Source: Thalassobaculum sp965228445 (lineage in GTDB: Bacteria > Pseudomonadota > Alphaproteobacteria > Thalassobaculales > Thalassobaculaceae). Taken from it: 64,000 nucleotides of DNA. Positions 57,424 through 64,000 of the stretch are shown here, one piece after another. The stretch is from positions 682,001 to 746,000 of the forward strand of contig OZ245813.1 of assembly GCA_965228445.1 (NCBI GenBank), written 5' to 3'. The translations under genes and the position numbers were made by a program. Positions within the stretch are counted from its first letter, which is position 1, and every line of letters begins with the position of its first letter. Under the pieces are notes generated by a model. That model was not told where the DNA came from. It did no database searches and saw nothing but the letters and a program-made list of their open reading frames with translations.

Positions 57424-58083
57424 ATGGGTGCACTTCTAAGCGTCGCCGGACTCCTGGACGGGATCGCCAGATGGATCGGAAAGACCATCGGCTGGATAAT
57501 GATCCCCCTGATCCTGGTGATTATTTTCGACGTGATCACGCGGAAGATCGACTTCACGCGTTTGCTGTTTGCCGAATACACGGCGACGTCCGGTTATTCG
57601 GTCTCCACGATCCTGCAGGACCTGCAGTGGCACTTCCACGCGGCTCTGCTGATGCTGTCTTTCGGTTTCGGCTACCTGGCGAACGCGCATGTGCGCGTGG
57701 ATGTCTTTCGGGAGTTGCTGTCGCGCCGGCCCCAGGCCTGGATCGAGATCTGCGGTCTGCTGTTCTTCGGATTCCCGTTCGTCGTGCTGATGATCTACTA
57801 CTCCTACCAGATGACCGAGCTGTCCTTTCATCAGGGCGAGGGCTCGGAATCGATGACCGGCATCGGTCAGCGCTGGTTCATCAAGAGCTTTATGCTCTGG
57901 GGCTTCATCGTGACCATGATGGCGATCCTGGCGACCCTGTTCCGCCTGATCGCATATCTCTTCGGCAGCCAGGATGCCCAGGAAGAGGCGGCCGAGGGGC
58001 TGGAAATCTTCGCGGACGATCATGAAGAGCTCGAGGCCGCCCGTCGACAGGCGGAAGAAGCCCTCAAGCGTGGGGGGGACTGA
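57424..58083 (+). CDS. dctQ: TRAP transporter small permease DctQ type
   Basis: A 219-residue membrane protein with four hydrophobic helices: GWIMIPLILVIIFDVITRKI, the LQWHFHAALLMLSFGFGYLA segment with the typical WH and ANAHVRVDVF motif, and two later helices. It ends with a charged tail of about 40 residues (DDHEELEAARRQAEEALKRG). Forms the membrane complex with DctM. It follows the dctP terminator and is 3 bases before dctM. Confidence 0.92.
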   Translation: MGALLSVAGLLDGIARWIGKTIGWIMIPLILVIIFDVITRKIDFTRLLFAEYTATSGYSVSTILQDLQWHFHAALLMLSFGFGYLANAHVRVDVFRELLSRRPQAWIEICGLLFFGFPFVVLMIYYSYQMTELSFHQGEGSESMTGIGQRWFIKSFMLWGFIVTMMAILATLFRLIAYLFGSQDAQEEAAEGLEIFADDHEELEAARRQAEEALKRGGD

Positions 58084-58086
58084 CCG

Positions 58087-59700
58087 ATGGAACTCTTCGA
58101 CGCGATCTACGATCACCTCTACGACTATATCGGCGCCTACATGTTCCTGGCGCTGGCCCTGACGCTGTTCACGGGCCTGCCCGTGGCCATCGCCCTGGGC
58201 GGTATCTCGGTGATTTTCGGCGGTCTCGCCATCTATCTGGAATTCCTCGACTTCGCCGTGTTCTTCCAGGTCATCCAGCGGGTCTGGGGCGGCGACGGCG
58301 CCTCCGGTGCCGTGCAGAACCCGATCCTGGTGGCGGTCCCCTGTTTCGTCTTCATGGGGACGATGCTGGAGAAATCCCGGGTCGCCGAGGACCTGCTGCA
58401 CATCCTGCAGGTCATGCTGCGGCGGGTGCCGGGCGCCCTGGCGCTCTCGGTCACGGTCATGGGCACGATCATGGCGGCGACCACCGGCATCATCGGCGCC
58501 TCGGTGGTCATGATGACCCTGCTGGCCCTGCCGGCGATGCTGCAGCGCGGCTACCATCCGGCGCTTGCCACCGGCACGATCGCCGCCTCGGCCACGCTCG
58601 GCATCCTGATCCCGCCGTCCATCATGCTGGTTCTCATGGCCAACCTGCTGGCGGTGTCGGTCGGCAACCTGTTCATCGGGGCGATCTTCCCCGGACTGGT
58701 GCTGTCGGGTCTGTACTTCGCCTATATCCTGCTGATCAGCGGCATCCGGCCACAACTCGCGCCGCCGTTGCCGGACGACGCCATCGTGCTCGACCCGACC
58801 GAGAAGAAGAGCATCGCCCGCGCCTTCCTGATCGTCGCCGGCATCATTCTGGTGGCCTATCTCGGCGAGACGCTGATCGGGGACGACACGATCAACTGGG
58901 GCCTGTCCGGCTTCCTAGCGATCTTCGCGGCCTGCATGATCCTCGGCCGCATGGAAGGCGACACGATGCTGGGCGGTGTGCTCAGGGGCTTCGTGCCGCC
59001 GATCTTCCTGATCGTCATGGTGCTGGGCTCGATCTTCGCCGGCTGGGCGACGCCGACCGAGGCGGCGGGTGTGGGCGCCTTCGGCTCCCTGATCCTCGCC
59101 TGGTTCAACCGAACGCTGACCCGTGAGGTTCTGACCCAGGTGATCCACCGGACCGCCCTGACCACCGCGATGATCTTCTTCATCTTCGTGGGGGCCACGG
59201 CGTTCTCGACGATCTTCCGGAACGTCTACGGCGAGGACCTGATCATCGAGTTCATCGAATGGCTCGACCTGCACCCCTGGTCGCTGCTGTTCATGCTGAT
59301 GTTCACCATCTTCCTGCTGGGCTTCTTCTTCGACTTCCTGGAGATCACGCTCATCATCCTGCCGGTCTTCGCGCCGGTGATCCGGACCCTGGCACCGGCT
59401 TTCGCGACCCATCTGGGCTATGCGGAGCCGTCGAACATGGCGGAAACGCAGTTCTTGGAGGGACAGGTCATATACTGGTTCGCCATTCTGGTGGCGACGA
59501 ACCTGCAGACCTCGTTCCTCACGCCACCTTTCGGGTTCGCGCTGTTCTACATGAAGGGCGTGGCGCCCTCGTCGGTGAAGATGCAGGACATCTACTTCGG
59601 CATCATCCCGTTCGTGGCGCTGCAGGTGATCGGCATCCTGCTGGTCCTGGAGTTCCCGGGTCTCGCGCTCTGGCTTCCGGAGCAGATCCTCGGGCGCTAG
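58087..59700 (+). CDS. dctM: TRAP transporter large permease DctM type
   Basis: A 537-residue permease with about twelve hydrophobic segments. It belongs to the larger DctM group. It has TGIIGASVVMMTLLALPAML, ATLGILIPPSIMLVLMANLL, GWATPTEAAGVGAFGSLILA and FDFLEITLIILPVFAPVIRT. It uses the sodium gradient to bring in the substrate delivered by DctP. Last gene of the TRAP operon, followed by a terminator. Confidence 0.94.
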   Translation: MELFDAIYDHLYDYIGAYMFLALALTLFTGLPVAIALGGISVIFGGLAIYLEFLDFAVFFQVIQRVWGGDGASGAVQNPILVAVPCFVFMGTMLEKSRVAEDLLHILQVMLRRVPGALALSVTVMGTIMAATTGIIGASVVMMTLLALPAMLQRGYHPALATGTIAASATLGILIPPSIMLVLMANLLAVSVGNLFIGAIFPGLVLSGLYFAYILLISGIRPQLAPPLPDDAIVLDPTEKKSIARAFLIVAGIILVAYLGETLIGDDTINWGLSGFLAIFAACMILGRMEGDTMLGGVLRGFVPPIFLIVMVLGSIFAGWATPTEAAGVGAFGSLILAWFNRTLTREVLTQVIHRTALTTAMIFFIFVGATAFSTIFRNVYGEDLIIEFIEWLDLHPWSLLFMLMFTIFLLGFFFDFLEITLIILPVFAPVIRTLAPAFATHLGYAEPSNMAETQFLEGQVIYWFAILVATNLQTSFLTPPFGFALFYMKGVAPSSVKMQDIYFGIIPFVALQVIGILLVLEFPGLALWLPEQILGR

Positions 59701-59730
59701 CCGGCCCGACCGGAACATCCCCACCATCGC

Positions 59731-59764
59731 GGCCGCTCCGGACCTCCGGAGCGGCCGTTCTCAT
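59731..59764 (+). terminator. Rho-independent terminator after dctM
   Basis: GGCCGCTCCGGA and TCCGGAGCGGCC pair perfectly over 12 bases with a CC loop, followed by GTTCTCATT. It closes the TRAP operon 30 bases after the stop. Confidence 0.75.
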
Positions 59765-59830
59765 TGGCGACCCGCCGCGCTACGATCCCTCCCTCAGAGC
59801 TTCAAAAGCCGACATCAGGAGAGGAAGACC

Positions 59831-60775
59831 ATGGCGCTGGATCCGCAATGCGTGGAGCTGATGGCCGCGATCAACGACATCGGCTCGCCCTTCGACACGG
59901 ACGATCCGGTCGAGGCACGCCGGCGGGTGCAGGAATCCGTCAACCGCTCCAAGCCCTACGGCGGCCGGTTCAGGGAGGTGCAGGACGGCGGTTTCGACGG
60001 CCCGGCCGGGCGCATCGCCTACCGACTGTACCGCCCGGAGGAGGCGCTCGAGAGTCCGGGCCCGGTGCTGGTCTACTACCACGGCGGCGGCATGGTGTTC
60101 GGCTCGCTCGACAGCCACGATCCGATCTGCCGGGCGATTGCCGAGGCCGTGCCGTGCACCGTGATCTCCATCGACTATCGCCTCGCACCGGAGACGCCGT
60201 TCCCCGGCGCGGCGGAGGATGCGATCGCCGCCTTCCGCTGGGTGGTGGCCAATGCGGACGCGCTCGGCATCGACCCGGCGCGGGTCGCGGTGGGCGGCGA
60301 CAGCGCGGGCGGCAACCTGGCCGCCGTGGTCAGCAACGAGACGCGCGGCGACCCGATCCCACCCTGTTTCCAGTGGCTGATCTATCCGAACGTGGATCTG
60401 GCGGCGGAGGGCGGGTCGATCGACGACTTCGCCGACGGCTACTTCCTCACCAAGTCGGCGATGGACTGGTACAAGAACTTCTACGCGCCGGACAACGCGA
60501 GCCGTCTCAACCCGCTCTGCTCGCCGCTGCGGGTCGAGAGCCTCGCCGGGGTGGCGCCGGCCCTGGTCACCACGGCCGGCTTCGATCCGCTGAAGGACGA
60601 GGGCAGGGCCTATGTGGAGAAGCTGAAGGCCGACGGCGTGCCGGTCGAGTACATCGACTATCCCGGCATGATCCACGGCTACCTGCGGGCCCTGGCTCTG
60701 ATCGACGCGGCCCGTCAGACCATCGCGGATTCCGCCCGGTCGATCCGCGCCGCCTTCGGGATGCCGGCGGCCTGA
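59831..60775 (+). CDS. Alpha/beta hydrolase, hormone-sensitive-lipase family esterase
   Basis: A 314-residue esterase. It has the HSL oxyanion motif YYHGGGMVFGS, the nucleophile motif GGDSAGGNLAA, the acid in TAGFDPLKDEGR and the catalytic His in GMIHGYLR. No signal peptide, so it works in the cytoplasm on short acyl esters. GGAGAGGAAGACC precedes the ATG. It is convergent with the AroQ-like gene and separated from the TRAP operon by a terminator. Confidence 0.92.
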   Translation: MALDPQCVELMAAINDIGSPFDTDDPVEARRRVQESVNRSKPYGGRFREVQDGGFDGPAGRIAYRLYRPEEALESPGPVLVYYHGGGMVFGSLDSHDPICRAIAEAVPCTVISIDYRLAPETPFPGAAEDAIAAFRWVVANADALGIDPARVAVGGDSAGGNLAAVVSNETRGDPIPPCFQWLIYPNVDLAAEGGSIDDFADGYFLTKSAMDWYKNFYAPDNASRLNPLCSPLRVESLAGVAPALVTTAGFDPLKDEGRAYVEKLKADGVPVEYIDYPGMIHGYLRALALIDAARQTIADSARSIRAAFGMPAA

Positions 60776-60781
60776 GAACGG

Positions 60782-61222
60782 TCAGGCCGCCCGCTTCTTC
60801 TTCACCACCCGGATCAGGGCATCGAGACCGAGCAGATAGGAATCGATGCCCATCCCGGTGACCATGCCGTCGGCCTCGCTGGACGGGATGGAGGGGATGC
60901 CGCGCCGCTCGATATTCGACATGTGCACTTCCACATAGGGCAGTTCCACGCCGCGCAGGCAGTCGCGCAGGGCGTATCCGGCGTAGTTGAAGCCCGCCGG
61001 GTTCATCATCAGCCCGTCGATGCCGTCGCGGGCTGCCTGATAGATCCGGGTGATCGCCTCCCCCTCGACGTTTGTATAGAAGATGTCCAGCTCGACGCCG
61101 TGCCGCTTGGCCTCCTCCAGCAGGATCGCGTCGAGTTCGTCGGCGGTCGTCGTGCCGTAGACTTCCGGCTGGCGCCGGCCGAGCCATTCCATGTTGGCGC
61201 CCTGGATCAGCAGCAGCTTCAC
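60782..61222 (-). CDS. Divergent type II 3-dehydroquinate dehydratase-family protein (AroQ-like)
   Basis: A 146-residue flavodoxin-like AroQ-family protein starting at GTG 61222, with GGGAGGAACGG upstream. Family layout is kept: KLLLIQGANMEWLGRRQPEV followed by YG, TNVEGEAITRIYQAARDGID, MNPAGFNYAGYALRDCL and VEVHMSNIERR. The catalytic Tyr region (PEVYG) and the EVH-SN motif are present. But the usual GPNLN, SNHEG and N-P-x-AYTHTS texts are changed to GANME, TNVEG and NPAGFNYAG, so residues that contact the substrate differ. It may be a dehydroquinase with unusual sequence or an enzyme for a similar acid (quinate catabolism or sugar acids). Confidence 0.75.
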   Translation of the reverse strand: MKLLLIQGANMEWLGRRQPEVYGTTTADELDAILLEEAKRHGVELDIFYTNVEGEAITRIYQAARDGIDGLMMNPAGFNYAGYALRDCLRGVELPYVEVHMSNIERRGIPSIPSSEADGMVTGMGIDSYLLGLDALIRVVKKKRAA

Positions 61223-61248
61223 CCGTTCCTCCCTTATGTTCTTTTGGA

Positions 61249-63327
61249 TCACGCGCCCCGCAGGTATCGCACGGCGGCGTCCCGCTCGAACAGGTAGAGA
61301 AGGGTGCGGACCGCCTTGCCGCGCGATCCTTCCAGTTCCGGGTCCTTGTCGAGCAGCAGGCGGGCGTCGTCGCGGGCGACCTCGAACAGGTCGTTATGGG
61401 CGGCGGCATCGGCCAGACGGAAGGTCGGCAGCCCGCTCTGCCGCGTGCCGAGCACTTCGCCGGCTCCGCGCAGCTTCAGATCCTCTTCGGCGATGCGGAA
61501 GCCGTCCTCGCTGTCGCGCATGACCGAGAGCCGCGCACGGCCGGTCTCGCTCAGCGGCGGGGCGTAGACCAGCAGACAGGTCGACGCCTTGTCGCCGCGC
61601 CCGATCCGGCCGCGGAGCTGGTGAAGCTGGGCGAGGCCGAAGCGTTCGGCATGTTCGATCACCATCACCGTCGCGTCGGGTACATCCACGCCGACCTCGA
61701 TGACGGTGGTGGCGACCAGCAGGTCTACCGGGCCTTCCTTGAAGGACACCATCATCTTGTCCTTCTCAGGCCCTTTCATGCGGCCGTGGATCAGCCCGAC
61801 CCGGTCGCCGAACCGCTCGCGCAGGGTGGAGGCCCGCTCCTCGGCGGCGGCGACGTCCAGCACCTCGGACTCCTCCACCAGCGGGCAGACCCAATAGACC
61901 TTGGCGCCGGCCTCCATGCGCCGGGCGATGCCGTCGATCACGTCCATCAGCCGGTCGTTGGAGACCACCCGCGTGTCGATCGGCTGGCGCCCCGGCGGCT
62001 TCTCGGTCAGGCGCGAGACGTCCAGGTCGCCATAGGCGGTCATCACCAGGGTGCGGGGGATCGGGGTGGCGGTCATCACCAGGATGTCGACGCCCTGGCC
62101 CTTCTGTCCCAGGACCATGCGCTGATGCACGCCGAAGCGGTGCTGCTCGTCGATCACCGCCACCGCGAGGTCGCGGAACTCGACCTCCTCCTGGAACAGG
62201 GCATGGGTGCCGACGACGATCTGCGCGCTGCCTTCGGCGATGCGGCCGAGGATCGCCCCCCGGGTCTTGCCCTTGTCGCGGCCCGTCAGGATCTCGCAGC
62301 GGATGCCGGCGGCGCGGGCCAGGGGCTCGATGGTGGCGAAATGCTGGCGGGCCAGGATCTCGGTCGGCGCCATCAGCGCCGCCTGGGCCCCGCATTCGAT
62401 CGCGTTCGCCATGGTGACCAGCGCCACCAGGGTCTTGCCGCTGCCGACATCGCCCTGCAGCAGCCGCAGCATCCGGTTCGGGGCCGCCATGTCGCCCTCG
62501 ATCTCGGCTAGGGCGGTGCGTTGGGCGCCGGTGAGGTTGAAGGGCAGGTTCTTCAGAATCGCGTCGCGCAGCCGGCCGTCGCCTTTGATGATACGGCCCT
62601 TCTGTTTCTTCATCCGGGCGCGCACCAGGGCGAGCGCGAGCTGGTTGGCCAGGATCTCGTCATAGGCGAGCCGCTGGCGGGGCAGGGAGGTCGGCTCCAT
62701 CTCCAGCCGGCTCTCCGGGTGATGCACGGCCTTGACCGCCGCGTCCCAGGCCGGCCAGCCGCGGGCCTGCATCAGGGTCGGGTTGATCCATTCCTCCAGG
62801 GCCGGCACCCGGGCCAGCGCGCCCTCGACGGCCTTGCGGATGGTGCGCTGGTGCAGTCCGTCGGTAGAGGGGTGGGTCGGCTCCACGATCCGCACGCTCT
62901 CCGCCTCGTCGAGCGGGACCACGTGGTCGGGATGGGGCATCTGCGCCTTGCCGCGGAACCGCTCGACCTTGCCGCTGATCACCCGCTTCTGCCCGTGCGG
63001 CAGCAGCTTCTCCAGCCAGTCGCCCTTGGCGTGGAAATAGACCAGCTCGATCTCCCCGGTCTCATCGGCGCAGATCACCCGGTAGGGAGCGCGGCCGCGG
63101 CCCGGCTCGTGGCGCATCACGGTGACGGTCAGGGTGGCGATCATCCCGTCCGGCGCGTCGGCGACGGTCGGCGAGAACCGGCGGTCGACCATGCCGCTCG
63201 GCAGGTGCCAGAGCAGGTCGACGATCTGCGGGCCGGCGGCCTTCTCGATCAACTTGGCATAGCGCGGCCCGATCCCGGCAAGCTGGGACAGATCGGCGAA
63301 GAGCGGGAAAAGGATCTCGGGGCGCAA
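61249..63327 (-). CDS. recG: ATP-dependent DNA helicase RecG
   Basis: A 692-residue superfamily 2 helicase that remodels stalled forks and Holliday junctions. An N-terminal wedge/OB domain starts MRPEILFPLFADLSQLAGIG. Helicase motifs follow: Walker A LLQGDVGSGKTLVAL, MAPTEILARQH, motif II VIDEQHRFGV, motif III TATPIPRTL, and motif VI region QLRGRIGRGD. The start is a TTG at 63327, which gives the usual alphaproteobacterial N-terminus; no ATG lies nearby in frame. It is divergent from sdhE, a conserved order with mfd beyond. Confidence 0.96.
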   Translation of the reverse strand: MRPEILFPLFADLSQLAGIGPRYAKLIEKAAGPQIVDLLWHLPSGMVDRRFSPTVADAPDGMIATLTVTVMRHEPGRGRAPYRVICADETGEIELVYFHAKGDWLEKLLPHGQKRVISGKVERFRGKAQMPHPDHVVPLDEAESVRIVEPTHPSTDGLHQRTIRKAVEGALARVPALEEWINPTLMQARGWPAWDAAVKAVHHPESRLEMEPTSLPRQRLAYDEILANQLALALVRARMKKQKGRIIKGDGRLRDAILKNLPFNLTGAQRTALAEIEGDMAAPNRMLRLLQGDVGSGKTLVALVTMANAIECGAQAALMAPTEILARQHFATIEPLARAAGIRCEILTGRDKGKTRGAILGRIAEGSAQIVVGTHALFQEEVEFRDLAVAVIDEQHRFGVHQRMVLGQKGQGVDILVMTATPIPRTLVMTAYGDLDVSRLTEKPPGRQPIDTRVVSNDRLMDVIDGIARRMEAGAKVYWVCPLVEESEVLDVAAAEERASTLRERFGDRVGLIHGRMKGPEKDKMMVSFKEGPVDLLVATTVIEVGVDVPDATVMVIEHAERFGLAQLHQLRGRIGRGDKASTCLLVYAPPLSETGRARLSVMRDSEDGFRIAEEDLKLRGAGEVLGTRQSGLPTFRLADAAAHNDLFEVARDDARLLLDKDPELEGSRGKAVRTLLYLFERDAAVRYLRGA

Positions 63328-63465
63328 TGTCGCAACTCGTCCAGTCGGCGTGCCGGGGGTGGTCTCGGGTCGGTCCCTGCTTTATATCCCACAGCCCGGC
63401 ATTGCGAGAGTATGACATCCCCCTCGGGACCGCCCGACGGGCGACAGCTTGAAGAGGAGTGCGGC

Positions 63466-63732
63466 ATGACCGAGGCCCTTGAAGCCCGCCGCAAGCGCCT
63501 GCGCTACCGCAGCACCTATACCGGCACCAAGGAGACCGACCTGCTGCTCGGCGCCTTTGCCGACAAGCATCTCGGCACCCTGTCGGTCGCCGATCTGGAC
63601 GATTACGAGCATCTGCTCAGCATCGAGGACCCGCGGCTCTACACCTGGATCACCGGGCAGGAGACGCCGCCGGAGGCGTTCGACACGCCGGTCTTGCAGA
63701 TGCTGCGTGACTTCAAACTGACCCAGGCCTGA
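63466..63732 (+). CDS. sdhE: FAD assembly factor SdhE (succinate dehydrogenase assembly factor 2)
   Basis: An 88-residue all-helical protein that promotes covalent flavin attachment to SdhA. The signature RGxxE-type region appears as RYRSTYTGTKETDLLLGAFA, and the rest (LDDYEHLLSIEDPRLYTWIT followed by GQ) is typical. GAGGAG lies upstream of the ATG at 63466; a longer in-frame ATG (63412) would add 18 poorly conserved residues. It is 16 bases before mfd. Confidence 0.93.
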   Translation: MTEALEARRKRLRYRSTYTGTKETDLLLGAFADKHLGTLSVADLDDYEHLLSIEDPRLYTWITGQETPPEAFDTPVLQMLRDFKLTQA

Positions 63733-63748
63733 ACAGAAGGACCGGCCC

Positions 63749-64000
63749 ATGGACATGGTGGGCGACCACGACCGGTTGTTTGCTGACTTCCCGAAAGCGG
63801 TCGGCCGCGTCGCCATCGCGTCGGCTCCCGAAGGGGTGGATGCCGAGGCGATCGCCGCGCTGGCCAATGCCCGCGGCCTGTTGCTCCATGTCGCCCGCGA
63901 CGACGCACGGGTCGCGGCCCTGGCCCGTGCCATCGCCTTCTTCGATCCCGCCCTGCGGGTGATGCAGCTGCCGGCCTGGGACTGTCTGCCCTATGACCGG
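63749..64000 (+). CDS. mfd: Transcription-repair coupling factor Mfd, N-terminal part (cut by window edge)
   Basis: The first 84 codons of a large Mfd protein, which removes stalled RNA polymerase and recruits UvrA. The UvrB-like N-terminal domain is recognisable by ARDDARVAALARAIAFFDPA and the diagnostic PAWDCLPYDR just before the window end. It follows sdhE closely, as in many alphaproteobacteria. The helicase and relay domains lie outside the window. Confidence 0.93.
   Translation, partial: MDMVGDHDRLFADFPKAVGRVAIASAPEGVDAEAIAALANARGLLLHVARDDARVAALARAIAFFDPALRVMQLPAWDCLPYDR

Overview
The window is a GC-rich chromosomal segment, fully packed with genes, from an alphaproteobacterium. The best guess is a free-living, probably marine member of the Rhodospirillales or a close relative. 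The evidence is the strong GC bias at third codon positions, the recG / sdhE / mfd arrangement, the phnFGHIJKLM-hexapeptide transferase-phnN order, and the many TRAP and ABC uptake loci. I see no rRNA, tRNA, CRISPR array, insertion sequence or prophage.

Layout. 1-323: 5' end of typA/bipA. 479-4289: an ectoine-hydrolase-like M24 protein with the three 5-oxoprolinase subunits (pxpA divergent from pxpBC). 4602-7463: a divergent PEP-carboxylase homologue that lacks key catalytic residues, flanked by palindromic intergenic repeats. 7975-9009: an MBL-fold hydrolase. 9063-16955: a complete C-P lyase locus (phnGHIJKLM, a hexapeptide acyltransferase and phnN, with phnF divergent), with a HutC-type operator in the phnF/phnG gap. 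17076-18389: a pentapeptide-repeat protein. 18453-28148: an aldehyde dehydrogenase divergent from a five-gene branched-chain-amino-acid-type ABC importer, followed by a cupin, a TPP-dependent enzyme and an SDR; this reads as one uptake and catabolic module for an unidentified carboxylate. 28222-32506: pepN, an Asp/Glu/hydantoin racemase and a PuuE-like deacetylase.

32644-46723 is a mosaic of small units: YghU-type GST, a secreted single-haem protein, a YqaA-type membrane protein, a quinone reductase with a divergent TetR regulator, a formyltransferase broken by an in-frame amber codon, a gamma carbonic anhydrase, an EamA exporter with a divergent LysR regulator, a duplicated-half membrane protein, an alpha/beta hydrolase, an SDR, a GST, an ATC-hydrolase-family protein, and a second phnM that stands alone. 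rpmF follows at 46902. Then come another MBL hydrolase, a membrane protein with a degenerate GGDEF domain, and a second secreted single-haem protein.

51238-59700 is a sugar-acid or hydroxy-acid locus: LDH2-type dehydrogenase, HpcH/HpaI aldolase, D-2-hydroxyacid dehydrogenase and RraA-like protein on the minus strand, then a KDG-kinase-like PfkB protein and a DctPQM TRAP transporter on the plus strand. The window closes with an esterase, a divergent type II dehydroquinase homologue, recG, sdhE and the first 84 codons of mfd.

The most interesting points are: the nonsense-interrupted formyltransferase; an abrupt AT-rich, rare-codon island over the GAMEN motif of pepN; two distantly similar secreted CxxCH proteins of unknown role; the PEPC homologue with altered active site; the uptake-plus-TPP-enzyme module; two regulators that appear leaderless; and a family of dispersed intergenic palindromes. 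Calls rest on reading the sequence and remembered family motifs; no database search was run.
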